Shown: piece after piece, positions 8,441 through 17,246 of the stretch
Numbering within the stretch: the first letter of the stretch is position 1
Layout of the letters: every line of letters begins with the position of its first letter
NCBI RefSeq assembly: GCF_001723305.1
Contig: NZ_LPWF01000027.1
Coordinates: 62,001-126,000, forward strand
Source of the DNA: Methyloceanibacter superfactus
GTDB taxonomy: Bacteria; Pseudomonadota; Alphaproteobacteria; Rhizobiales; Methyloligellaceae
Reading direction: 5' to 3'
Length of the DNA stretch: 64,000 nt
Translations under genes and position numbers: made by a program
The notes under the pieces: generated by a model
The model's input: only the letters and a program-made list of their open reading frames with translations
The model's database searches: none
Told to the model about the DNA's origin: nothing

Positions 8441-8472
8441 AAATTTATCTTTGCAAATCCTTAGGTTACTGC

Positions 8473-8497
8473 GGAACCCTTCCGGTCTTTGTGCGTT
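8473..8497 (+). promoter_or_regulatory. EcfG promoter of the 58-residue membrane protein
   Basis: GGAAC at 8473-8477 and CGTT at 8494-8497 are separated by exactly 16 bases, a perfect EcfG consensus. It lies 46 bases before the ATG at 8543, on the same strand, in the gap after the preceding gene. Confidence 0.75.
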
Positions 8498-8542
8498 TGC
8501 CAATAACACATCCGAACATTCCCAAAAGAACGGAGGTTACCC

Positions 8543-8719
8543 ATGGCAACGACCAAGTTCGACGTGGCCGGCGAGCCGCACACCGAGGTCACGACCACAG
8601 AAGCCCGTCAGGCAACCCATGCCGGGATGATTTGGGTGCTCGGCATCTCTCTGGCGCTCGCCGTCGCCGCCGGTCTGGCGTTGGGATTCGGCTGGATTAC
8701 GCTCCCCTGGGCCGCCTGA
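8543..8719 (+). CDS. Small membrane protein under EcfG control (58 aa)
   Basis: The protein has a hydrophilic N-terminal half rich in Thr/Glu (residues 1-27) and one membrane segment (about 30-52, GMIWVLGISLALAVAAGLAL). It ends with FGWITLPWAA. CGGAGG lies 6 bases before the ATG. It is of unknown function. The perfect EcfG promoter upstream assigns it to the general stress regulon. Its size and single membrane span resemble many small envelope stress proteins. Confidence 0.8.
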   Translation: MATTKFDVAGEPHTEVTTTEARQATHAGMIWVLGISLALAVAAGLALGFGWITLPWAA

Positions 8720-8787
8720 CCCCTTGATGTTCGGGCCCGGAAGACAAATCTCTAAGGTTCTGGTTCCCGACATGATGGGGATGAACC

Positions 8788-9306
8788 GTGGGATTCCGTC
8801 TTGGCCATTTCAGCGCCGTGCTCGTCGCGGCCACGCTTGCGTTGAGCGCGGGCTCCGCGTTGGCCAAGCCGGCGGACTCGCAAGAGGATCCCGCGTCTTC
8901 CCAGTTCGAGAGCCTGGCTTCTAGATTGAAGGCCGGAACCGAGCGGGCGCTAGATGCGGCCAGCGACGCCGCGGCCCGCGCCGTGGATGCAAGCAAGGGC
9001 GCCATCGCCGAGACGGAAACCGATCTCGGCCCGCGGCTCGAAACTTTCCGTCAAATGTTAAACGACCAGAAAGCCAAGCTGGCCATGATCGGCGAGGACG
9101 CGGTTGACCGCTTCGACGCGTGGAAGCAAGCGGCCACGGACTCTTGGTCCGAGATATGGTCCGACACGCGGACCAAGTCTTGGACTCAAACTTTTACCCA
9201 GTCCTGGACCGAGTTCCGCCGCGCGGCCACCGAAGCGCTCGACCGGTTCCGTGACTGGATCGCCGATCAGCCTAAGAGCGACGATTATACTGAGACCCCC
9301 GTTTGA
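8788..9306 (+). CDS. Exported helical protein of unknown function
   Basis: This 172-residue protein starts at a GTG and has a clear Sec signal peptide (VLVAATLALSAGSALA, cleavage after about residue 26). The mature part is a long amphipathic helix rich in Ala, Asp and Arg. Residues 112-160 contain a run of Trp-containing repeats (TDSWSEIW, TKSWTQTF, TQSWTEF, RDWIAD) spaced about 8-11 residues apart. I recognise no family. It follows the EcfG-controlled membrane protein and precedes another helical protein, so it may be part of an envelope stress set. Confidence 0.75.
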   Translation: MGFRLGHFSAVLVAATLALSAGSALAKPADSQEDPASSQFESLASRLKAGTERALDAASDAAARAVDASKGAIAETETDLGPRLETFRQMLNDQKAKLAMIGEDAVDRFDAWKQAATDSWSEIWSDTRTKSWTQTFTQSWTEFRRAATEALDRFRDWIADQPKSDDYTETPV

Positions 9307-9329
9307 ACTCCCTTGGAAAGAGACCCGAG

Positions 9330-9794
9330 ATGACCGACACCCCCAAGACTGAACAGGCCGACAAAGAGTGGGCCGACCTGCAGCGCGATCTCGACACGCT
9401 GGGCGATCAGCTCGGCAGCCTGCGCGAGCACACCGCCGCCCTCGGCGACACGATGATCGCCAATCTGGAAGCGCGCTATCAGGACGTGAGAAACAAGAGC
9501 CTGAGCTACCGCAACGCCACCGAGGCGCAGTTCGAGGCCATTCGTCAGATGGCACTGGAGCAGGCGGCAGCCACCCAGAGCACGTTGACGGAGACGGCCA
9601 TGAAGTCCGCCGAGATGGCCAAGGAAACCACGCGCCAGGCGTGGGAACGGGCCGAGCCGTTGCGTCAAGGCGCGCAGGAGGTCGGCAAGGGCTTCGTCCG
9701 CGCTTGGTCCGAGCTCGCCGCCTCGTTCGGCAAGGCCGCCACCAAGATCCAGTCGACGGAGAAGCCCGGCGAAGAGGGCCACAAGCCCGGCTAA
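9330..9794 (+). CDS. Cytoplasmic coiled-coil protein of unknown function
   Basis: This 154-residue protein has no signal peptide and is predicted helical throughout, with heptad-like stretches (WADLQRDLDTLGDQLGSLRE, then AQFEAIRQMALEQAAATQ). A basic, Pro/Lys-containing tail ends it. It resembles phasin-like or apolipoprotein-like helical proteins in general character, but no motif allows a firm call. It starts 24 bases after the exported helical protein and a strong terminator follows, so the two probably form one transcription unit. Confidence 0.7.
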   Translation: MTDTPKTEQADKEWADLQRDLDTLGDQLGSLREHTAALGDTMIANLEARYQDVRNKSLSYRNATEAQFEAIRQMALEQAAATQSTLTETAMKSAEMAKETTRQAWERAEPLRQGAQEVGKGFVRAWSELAASFGKAATKIQSTEKPGEEGHKPG

Positions 9795-9836
9795 GGCATT
9801 TTCGAGCAACACGTTTAAAGAACGCACACCGAACAG

Positions 9837-9866
9837 TGCCCGGGTCGAAAGGCCCGGGCATTTTCT
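9837..9866 (+). terminator. Rho-independent terminator
   Basis: The 8-bp stem TGCCCGGG (9837-9844) pairs with CCCGGGCA (9853-9860) around an 8-base loop, followed by TTTTCTTT. It ends the transcription unit of helical proteins. It also sits just beyond the stop of the convergent pabBC gene. Confidence 0.85.
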
Positions 9867-9872
9867 TTGCCG

Positions 9873-11700
9873 TCAGCCCGCGTGCGCCGGCGCGCAGGCG
9901 TCCGTTTCAGCCGGCTGCATCAGCTCGGCCCGGATCAGGCCGCGCACCGAGTTGCGAGATAGAGGCGGTCGGCGCGGGCGAGATCGGCCGGCGTCAGCAC
10001 CGCTTCGCTCGCCGCCGCGCGCGGCAGGTCCAGCAGCTCCTCGCGGAGCGTGCCGGGCAGGAGGCCGCAGGCCAGCGCCGGGGTGAACAAGCGGCCGTCC
10101 TGCTCGAGGAACAGCGTCGTGCGCGTCCCTTCCGTCAATTCGCCGCGCTGATTGAGGAACACGACCTCGTCGCATCCGGTGAGCGCTTTTTGCCGCTCCA
10201 TCTCCTTGTCGTAGAACTGCCGCCGCGTCGTCTTGTGGTAGAAGAGCGGGTCCTTCTCGTCCACGCGCTGATCGGAAATCACGAAGCGCCACACCGTGTC
10301 CTTGGTGGGCAGCGTGATCTCGGTCGACGTCACGGTGATGGCGCCGTCCTCGGCGAGCAGCAGCCTGACCAGCGCCACCGGCGCGGCGATCGCGGCGGCT
10401 TGCGCCTCCAGTGCGGCGATCACCGCCTCGCGCGAGAAGGGATAGCCGAAATGATGGGCCGAGGCCTGTAGCCGGGCCAAATGCCGCTCCAGGAGATGGA
10501 ACCCCTCCCCCTTTTCGTAGCGCAAGGTCTCGATCAGCTCGAACGGCGCGTCGATCTTGGTAAGGAAGTGCGCCTTGAGCAGACACTCCTCATATTCCGA
10601 CTCCTCCTTGGAGTCGGCGACGATGCCGCCGCCGATACCCATCTCGCCGCCGGTCTCGTCGAGCACCACGGTGCGGATGGCGACGTTGAACTGGGCGTCA
10701 CCCGTCGGCGCGATATGGCCGATGGCGCCGGTATAGATGCCACGGTCCTCGCCCTCGAGCTCGCGGATGATCTCCATGGCGCGCACCTTCGGCGCCCCGG
10801 TGACCGAGCCGCACGGGAACAGCGCCCTGAGCATGTCTCGTAGCCCCATGTCGGAGCGCAGCTCCGCGGTGATCCCCGAGGTCATCTGATGCACCGAGCG
10901 GTAGGTCTCCACGGTGAACAGATCGGTGACCTCGACGGAGCCGATCCGCGACACCCGGCCGAGATCGTTGCGCAGCAAATCGACGATCATCAAATTCTCG
11001 GCGCGCTGCTTCTCGTCCATAGCGAGCCACGTCTTGAGGCGGGCATCCTCGCGCGGCGTGCGGCCGCGCGGCGCCGTCCCCTTCATGGGCCGCGCCGACA
11101 TATGCTGGCCGTCGCGGCGGAAGAACAGCTCCGGCGACAGCGACAACACATGAAGGTCCGGCGTCGCGATGAGGCCGCCATAGGCGACGCGCTGCTTGCG
11201 GCGCAAGCCGGCATAGAGCGCCGTGGGATCGCCCTCGAAGTCGAAGTGGAATTTCTGGGTGAGATTGATCTGGTAGACGTCGCCCGCGGTGATGAAGTCC
11301 TTCACCGCGGCGAAGGCGGCGGCATATTCCTCGCGCGACCAGGACAGTCTGAGATTGGAGATCTTGGCGCGCTCGCCCCCGCCATTGTCATCGAGCCAGG
11401 TGCGAGTCTCGCCGTCGTTGAAGGAACGCGGCGCCTTGAACAGGCCGATCCAGAATAACGGCGTGCGGCGCGTCTCGGGCAACAGGTGCCGCAGCTTGGG
11501 CTCGAGGCAATAGCCGAGCTCGTAGGCGAAGTAGCCGGCGGCATGGAGCCGCGCGCGAGACCGTCTGAGACCTTCTGGAGTGCTGATTCGACCTCGGCGG
11601 GATCGTTGACGGTGACGACCTCTTCCGGCGCGGCGAAGAGCAGGCTGCGGCCGCCCGGCGTCAGGCTATCGTCGAGAAGCACATATGGCAGATCAGTCAT
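9873..11700 (-). CDS. pabB: Aminodeoxychorismate synthase PabB fused to aminodeoxychorismate lyase (two indels)
   Basis: The N-terminal part is PabB (chorismate-binding), with DVYQINLTQKFHFDFEG, MKGTAPRGRTPREDA, LRNDLGRVS and GSVTGAPK. The C-terminal part is a PLP-fold IV lyase (PabC) with FHLLERHLARLQ and EGTRTTLFLE. Together they make p-aminobenzoate from chorismate and an ammonia source. Two single-base losses split the frame. Near 11550 GGC-CTC has become GGC-TC. Near 9957 GGC-AAC has become GC-AAC; restoring it gives GNSVRGLIRAEL to the stop at 9873. pABA is the precursor of H4MPT, and the gene lies 105 bases downstream of fhcC on the same strand. Confidence 0.9.
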
Positions 11701-11805
11701 CGAAAGGCGCCGCTTGAGGGATCAAAGATCAAGCATAGAGGATATGGGCGGGGGGCGCGTCAACATCGAGGCCCGCGAGGCCCCTGACGAGCCCACTTTG
11801 GCCGT

Positions 11806-12609
11806 TTAGGCGAGGATCAGCATCTCGCCTTTGCCGAGCACGGCCATGTCGCCCATGAGACGGCGGGCGCGGTCGCCGAGCCGGATGCGGATGTCTTGGT
11901 CGCGGAGCCATTTCTCCAGCAGGCGGAGATAATCGAACTCCATGACGCCGCAATCGCTGAAGGTGGGCAGGATGTCCTTGGGCTTCTCCATGAAGATGAG
12001 GCTGCCGCGGCGGTTGCCATAGCCGGCGTAGCGGCCGGCGCCGCGCTGAGCACGAGCGTGCCGGCAATCATGCGGCCGCCGGCATAGTCGCCCGCCTTGC
12101 CGCCGACGACCACGAGGCCCGCGACGCATGCGTTCGCCGAGCAGCGCGCCAGTATCGCCGCCGACGGTGACGAAGCCGCCCTTCATGCCCATGGTCTCGC
12201 CCAAGGCCACGCCGCAGGCTTGCGCGCCCACATTGCGGCGAATGGTGATCTCGCCGCCGGCCATGCTGGCGGCGGCAAGCACGCCGGCGCTTCCGGTCAC
12301 GCCGATCTTGCCGGACTTCATGCGCGCGCCGAGAGAGGCGCCCGCGTCGCCGTCGACGAAAATCGCGCCGCCCTCGAGCTCGGCGCCGATCTTGTCGCAA
12401 CGCTCGTCGGTGCCGACGAAGTGGATGTTCTGCGCGTCCTTGCCCTTCACCTTGAAGGCGTCGCCCACGGTGAGCGTTTCGCGCGTGGTGCCGATCGACA
12501 CCGCCTCGATGTCCTTGCGGCTCATGCCAGCTAGCCGCGCGGGCACCAGCGGCGACAGGTCGAGCCGCTGGCCGGGCGTGTCTTTCAGCTCGAAGATCAG
12601 CGCGCTCAC
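11806..12609 (-). CDS. fhcC: Formyltransferase/hydrolase complex subunit C (two indels)
   Basis: FhcC is a structural subunit of the bacterial formyltransferase/hydrolase complex, which moves the formyl group from H4MPT to methylofuran and releases formate. The protein (about 267 residues) shows the beta-helix GXXGXXXG pattern of glutamate-synthase alpha-C-like domains (GGAIFVDGDAGASLGARMKS, VGGDTGALLGERM). The start is a GTG at 12609 overlapping the fhcD TGA (GTGA). An extra G near 12118 and a lost base near 12045 shift a short stretch out of frame and back. Confidence 0.9.
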   Translation of the reverse strand: MSALIFELKDTPGQRLDLSPLVPARLAGMSRKDIEAVSIGTTRETLTVGDAFKVKGKDAQNIHFVGTDERCDKIGAELEGGAIFVDGDAGASLGARMKSGKIGVTGSAGVLAAASMAGGEITIRRNVGAQACGVALGETMGMKGGFVTVGGDTGALLGERMRRGPRGRRRQGGRLCRRPHDCRHARAQRGAGRYAGYGNRRGSLIFMEKPKDILPTFSDCGVMEFDYLRLLEKWLRDQDIRIRLGDRARRLMGDMAVLGKGEMLILA

Positions 12610-13514
12610 CCGACGATCTCCTTCAGGTGGAAGTGATGGGGGCCAAGATTGCCGCCGTAATTGCCGGCGGTGATATGGGTGACACCTTCCCGCGCACCGC
12701 CCTTGGCGATGGCGTGAATGCCCGCATGCATCGCCTTGTGGATGGCCTCGGCGGTCAGGCCGTCGATGACGATCTCCAGCACCGCTTCCACGTTGAGCGG
12801 CAGCTCCGATTTCACCGCGCCCTTCAGGCTCGGGCAATAGGCGTCGTTGGTCGAGGCGATCTGGCCCTTATATTTCGAGCCGACCTTAGAGCCGGAGCGC
12901 ACGATGCCGCCGGGGAACGGGGTAATGACGTCGGGCAGTTCGGCCATGGCCTTCACCGCGCGGGTGCAGGCAGCGAGCACGGCCGCATGAGTCTTGCCGA
13001 GCACCAGAAGATTGCCGCCGCCGACCGCTTTCTTGGTCAGCCCCGTCTTGTCCTCGCAGACGAACTCACCGTCCATGACGGGAATGCGCCAATAACGCTT
13101 GCCGCCGAGCACTTTCGACATCTGCCAGCCGTCGCCGAAGAACCGGAGCGACGAACCTAGCTTCAGCGATTTCTCGCCTTCGAGCCCGGCAAAGCAGGCC
13201 GAGCCGGGACTGGTCAGCACGCATTGGCCGACGCGGTTCCTGAGCTGCGTCTGGAGCTTGTCGGCATTCATGGTGAACAGCAGCACGGCGACGCCGGGGC
13301 GCCCGTCGGGGGTTTCTTTCCGCGACAGCGTGCGCTCGATGCCGGCCTCGGCTCCGCAGGCGATCACCGAGGTGGCGAAACCGGTCATGGTGCGCGCCGA
13401 GATCAGCGCCCATTCCATGGTGGGCGCCGTGATGATGATCCGCGTGCCGACCATGGGAAAGGCCTCGGCAAACGTTTCGATAATGGTGACGCCTTTGACT
13501 TTTAGCTCTGCCAT
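12606..13514 (-). CDS. fhcD: Formylmethanofuran:H4MPT formyltransferase subunit D
   Basis: FhcD (Ftr) transfers the formyl group between H4MPT and methylofuran. The 302-residue length is typical. Recognisable stretches are IIETFAEAFPMVGTRIIITA at the start, CVLTSPGSACFAGLE in the middle and GAREGVTHITAGNYGGNLGP near the end. I start it at ATG 13514 from family length. In the given sequence the frame is also open upstream into fhcA without a stop, probably because of an inserted base at the end of fhcA. Its TGA overlaps the fhcC GTG. Confidence 0.93.
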   Translation of the reverse strand: MAELKVKGVTIIETFAEAFPMVGTRIIITAPTMEWALISARTMTGFATSVIACGAEAGIERTLSRKETPDGRPGVAVLLFTMNADKLQTQLRNRVGQCVLTSPGSACFAGLEGEKSLKLGSSLRFFGDGWQMSKVLGGKRYWRIPVMDGEFVCEDKTGLTKKAVGGGNLLVLGKTHAAVLAACTRAVKAMAELPDVITPFPGGIVRSGSKVGSKYKGQIASTNDAYCPSLKGAVKSELPLNVEAVLEIVIDGLTAEAIHKAMHAGIHAIAKGGAREGVTHITAGNYGGNLGPHHFHLKEIVG

Positions 13515-15151
13515 GTCATCTCGACGTTGGGATCGCCGCGAAGCGTCGCGGCGGGTGGTGACGGCGTCGGAAACGCCGAACCAGGACGGATCGACGCCAT
13601 AATAGCGGTCGTAGAAGGTTTTTACGCGCTTCTCAATCTGCGCGTCAAAACCAGGCTCGACGTGATAACAGCGGCCATAGGTTACGCGCACGACCTTGCC
13701 TTTGCGCACCACGAGCTCGCCCGACTTGAACACCAAATCGGCGGCGGAGAACATCGCCGTCTTGTTTTTCTGCTCAGCATAGACGGCAATGTCGGCGATG
13801 GCGCCGGGCGCCAAATGACCGCGGTCGGTGAGGCCAAGCAGCTTGGCCGGCGCGGCGCGGGTGATGACGGCGAGCTCGGACAGGGTCAGCTCGCGGGTGA
13901 TCCCGGCGAGATTGGATACCTCCCGCGAGGCCTCGGGTAGATCGTCGAGCCAGCGGGCGCGCTCGTCCTTGTCCATGAGCAGGTGAAAGATTTCCGGATA
14001 GCGCACGAACAGCGCGCCGTTCGGATGGTCGGTCGAGAACAGCACGCGCCAGGGATCTTCGGCCATGAGGAAGATCTCGAGACCGATGGCCCATTGCAGC
14101 GCGTTGACGAAGCTCTTGGGCTTGTAGTTGTAAGGCACCACGCCGGTGCCGTTGCCGTCGCCCTGATTGAGCGCCCATTTCTTCGGGCTCGCGGCGTGGC
14201 GTCCGTCGAACTGGCGCAGAATGTCGCCGGAGATGGTGATGGTCTGGCCGAACATCACCTGGCCGACGTCGACGGAGGCGTTCTTGTGCTTGTTCACCGC
14301 CTCCATGAGACGCGGCGCGCCGGATGAGAAGCCGCGATCGCCGCCGTCGCCATACCCGTAGAACTGGATGTGGGCGAAGTGAATGGGCAGGCTTTGCGTC
14401 GCCTCGAGCGTGGCGACCGCAGTCTCCACGTTGCCGGCGATGCCGAGATTGTTGCAGTGAACATGGGGCGGATGCGGCACGCCGAGACCGGCCACCGCGT
14501 TCTGCATCGCCTCGACGATGGCGCGGGATGACACGCCGTAGTCCGGCACCTCGTCGTCGAGACCGAATTTGCGGTCGTTGAACTTGAGGCCTCCGAGCCG
14601 CCGGCATTGATGACCTTGAGGCCGAGCGCCTTGGAGTGATGCAGGGTCCAGGCGACATAATCCTTCAGCTCGTCGCCGCCGCCGCGTCCGTCGCGCAACA
14701 GCTCGAGCGTGTAGTCGTCATTGCCGAGAATGACGAGCCCGGCCACGTCGATGATCGGGATCGCGGCGAGCGCGATCTGCGCCTCGATGGCGTGGGTCGG
14801 GATCATCGCCGGCTCGATGACTGTGGTGTAGCCCATCTCGGCATAGCGAATGCCGGTGGCATAGGCCCCCCATGAGGCCGGCGACGGCGCGATCGGCTGC
14901 CCGTCTTGGGCGGCGAGCGCCGGCAGCTCGGGCATCAGCTGGCGGCCAAGGGTGACGTTGGAACCGGCGATATGGGAGTGCACGTCGATGGCGCCGGCCA
15001 TGACGATCTTGCCGCGGATATCGTAGACCTCGTCCGGCGTGCGGCCTTCCGGCGCGGCGACGATGCGGCCGTCCTCGATGAAGAGATCGCCGACGCTGTC
15101 GCGGTTGTTGGCCGGATCGATGATGCGGCCGCCTCTCAGCTCGATGAGCAT
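13502..15151 (-). CDS. fhcA: Formyltransferase/hydrolase complex subunit A (indels)
   Basis: FhcA is the amidohydrolase-fold subunit that hydrolyses formylmethanofuran to formate. The N-terminus has the metal-binding DVHSHIAG near residue 55, then HVHCNNLG, and STDHPNGALF later. One T is lost near 14590 (GCC-TTC-AAG read as GCC-TCA), splitting the gene. Near the end a one-base shift (probably an extra T in GCTTCG) would give a TAA at 13502-13504 overlapping fhcD by 13 bases. The start ATG overlaps the fhcB TGA (ATGA). Total restored length is about 549 residues. Confidence 0.92.
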
Positions 15152-16245
15152 CAGGCCGCCCTTCTCTCGTCGATCAACTCGGCGATGCGGGTCAGCACGG
15201 CGGCGACGGTCGGCTTGCCCTTATCCGCTTTGCCGGCCTTGACCATGCCGATGCCCGAGAGGGGCGGCAGAAAGAGAGCCGCGTCGTGATCGGCGGCGGC
15301 GCTCGCCACCTCGATGACGATGTCGTCCTTGGCCGCGCGCGTGGGATTGGCCGACAGCACGATGGCGGCAGCGCCTTTCGGTCGCGCCGCAGTGTCGCCC
15401 GCCAGCGCGTCGATCCACACCAGCGCGTCGGCCTCGGCCGATTTGAGCAGCCGGTCGGTGTCGTAAGCCCACGCATCATGCTGCGGCACGTCACCGGCAA
15501 AACTCGTGCGTATGGGCAACCCGCACGTCCAAGTGGAGCACAGATTGACGCCATCGCCATTGCCGGGCGCGGCCATCGAAAGAATTGCCGCGCGGGTGGT
15601 GAGCACCAGATGGCGCACCATCTCCAAGACAGTGTGCATCACCGGTTCCTCGATCTCGGCCGGATCGTAGACGAAGACGGCGAAGGCGGATTTACGCAAG
15701 CGCGCCGCGGCGGCGTCGATCTTCGCTCGCAACGCCGTGTCGCGCAGGTCGAAGCGGCCTTCGCGCAAGCTGGCGGCGAGGAGCGCGACGAGCTCGGGCA
15801 GCGACGCCCGGCTGTCCACCGCGGTCGCGCTCACATGTTTCGGCGTCTTGGCCTTGTCGGCCCCGAGAAGAATCAACTCGCGCTTGTTGTCACCGGGGCG
15901 CGGCAGTCCCGGCTTTGCGGGAAACAGCTTCTCCACGAGATCGGGGTCGCGGGCGAGCGGCGCCTTGCCGATCACCACGACGGTATCGGCGCGATTGCGG
16001 ATCTCGCCGAAGCTTGCCGGTGTGCCGCCCGTCTCGCGCATGACCTTGGAGGCGCGCATGAGGCCGGCGCTGGCCGCATGATCGATGACGCCACCGAGCT
16101 TCTCGGCGAGGCTCAGCGCGGCCGCGGCGCCGCCGATGTCGGTGAGAAGTCCGCCGAAGACCGGGAATCGCGCGCGATCCAGCAAGTCCGCTGCACGTTC
16201 GAGCGCGCTGTCCAACTCGGCCTCCTCCCCCCTCATCTTCGCCAT
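15151..16245 (-). CDS. fhcB: Formyltransferase/hydrolase complex subunit B
   Basis: FhcB is homologous to the molybdenum/tungsten subunit of archaeal formylmethanofuran dehydrogenase, but in bacteria it has lost the redox function. The 364-residue protein has the family's VFGGLLTDIGGAAAALSLAE near the start and LPPLSGIGMVKAGKADKGKP near the end. I chose the ATG at 16245; an ATG three codons further in and a TTG upstream are also possible, and no strong ribosome-binding site decides. It is the first gene of the fhcBADC operon and overlaps fhcA by ATGA. Confidence 0.9.
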   Translation of the reverse strand: MAKMRGEEAELDSALERAADLLDRARFPVFGGLLTDIGGAAAALSLAEKLGGVIDHAASAGLMRASKVMRETGGTPASFGEIRNRADTVVVIGKAPLARDPDLVEKLFPAKPGLPRPGDNKRELILLGADKAKTPKHVSATAVDSRASLPELVALLAASLREGRFDLRDTALRAKIDAAAARLRKSAFAVFVYDPAEIEEPVMHTVLEMVRHLVLTTRAAILSMAAPGNGDGVNLCSTWTCGLPIRTSFAGDVPQHDAWAYDTDRLLKSAEADALVWIDALAGDTAARPKGAAAIVLSANPTRAAKDDIVIEVASAAADHDAALFLPPLSGIGMVKAGKADKGKPTVAAVLTRIAELIDERRAA

Positions 16246-16323
16246 AGCGGCGCACAATTAAACAGGTGACCCCAATGGCGCAAGCGCGCGAATACGCTCA
16301 GCCAGCCAGAATCAGCTTTTCGG

Positions 16324-16709
16324 TCAGCTTTTCGGCTTGTCGTATTTGATATACGAAAAGCGCATGTCGTCGGCGGGCGTGCCTTCGAGCGCGCCGCCTT
16401 CGCGCCCGGCTGCCAGCACACCACATCCTCGATCTTCTTGGCGAGCTCGAAGTCCTTGTCCGAGATGCCCTTGGCCGCGTGATTCATCAGACGCACCTCA
16501 ACCCAGGCATAGGACGCGGTAATATCGGGATGGTGCCAGGCGGCCTCGGCGAGATGGCCGATGGTGTTGATCACCATCAGCGTGCCCTTCCAGCTATTGG
16601 TCTTGTATTTACGCCGGATCCAGCCGCCTTCGAGATGCCAGTGCGGCAGCTCCTTCTTGAGCCGCGCTTCGACCTCGGCGTCGCTATAGGTCCGCTCTGA
16701 CGTTGCCAT
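16324..16709 (-). CDS. Pterin-4a-carbinolamine dehydratase (one indel)
   Basis: This is a PCD/DCoH family dehydratase, about 128 residues restored. The core is TYSDAEVEARLKKELPHWHL, VINTIGHLAEAAWHHPDI and the catalytic-type HHPD and NHAAKGIS. Near 16400 a lost C (GGCCGC to GGCGC) shifts the frame; restored, the tail reads REGGALEGTPADDMRFSYIK and stops at 16324. PCD usually recycles oxidised biopterin cofactor. Lying directly upstream of fhcB on the same strand, it may act on an H4MPT-related pterin instead; that is an inference. Confidence 0.88.
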
Positions 16710-16809
16710 ATCCACCGTCTTTTGAAAAAGTGGGCCGCATTTCCGCAGTTTGCGCGAGAGCATATCAGAGGCACCGAGACGTTCAAAGGAGGCCTTTCGA
16801 GGCGACCTC

Positions 16810-17205
16810 ATGTCAGACCTCATGTCAGACCTGGAGCGTAATAAGACTGCCGTAATGGCGTTCTACGATTTGGCCTTCAATCAGTCGCGGCCGCGCGAGG
16901 CCATGGCGCTCTATGCCGGGGCCGATTACATCCAGCACAATCCCGGCGTGAAAACCGGCAAGGACGGGTTCATCGAATATTTCGAAGAGATGGACCGCCG
17001 CTATCCAGGCAAGCGCGTTCATTTCAAGCGCGTCATCGCCGAGGGCAATCACGTGGCGATTCATTGCTTGCAGGAATGGCCCGGCGACGAAGATTGGATT
17101 GCCATCGACATTTTCCGGTTGGATGACGCCGGAAAGATTGTAGAGCACTGGGACGTGTTGCAGGTCGCGCCGAAGACATCGGCAAACCCCAACGGCATGT
17201 TTTGA
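16810..17205 (+). CDS. SnoaL-like (NTF2-fold) protein
   Basis: This 131-residue protein has the SnoaL-like ester cyclase pattern: VMAFYDLAFNQSRPREAM, ADYIQHNPGVKTGKDGFIEY, and IDIFRLDDAGKIVEHWDVLQ. NTF2-fold proteins of this kind act as small-molecule isomerases or binding proteins, and the substrate is unknown. Two ATGs lie at 16810 and 16822 because the MSDL codons are duplicated; AAAGGAGG stands upstream of both. It sits between the PCD gene (divergent) and the beta-RFAP synthase gene. Confidence 0.85.
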   Translation: MSDLMSDLERNKTAVMAFYDLAFNQSRPREAMALYAGADYIQHNPGVKTGKDGFIEYFEEMDRRYPGKRVHFKRVIAEGNHVAIHCLQEWPGDEDWIAIDIFRLDDAGKIVEHWDVLQVAPKTSANPNGMF

Positions 17206-17246
17206 CGTCCACTGGTTCGCGGTCCGTTTTGCTTGAGTCCGATTCC

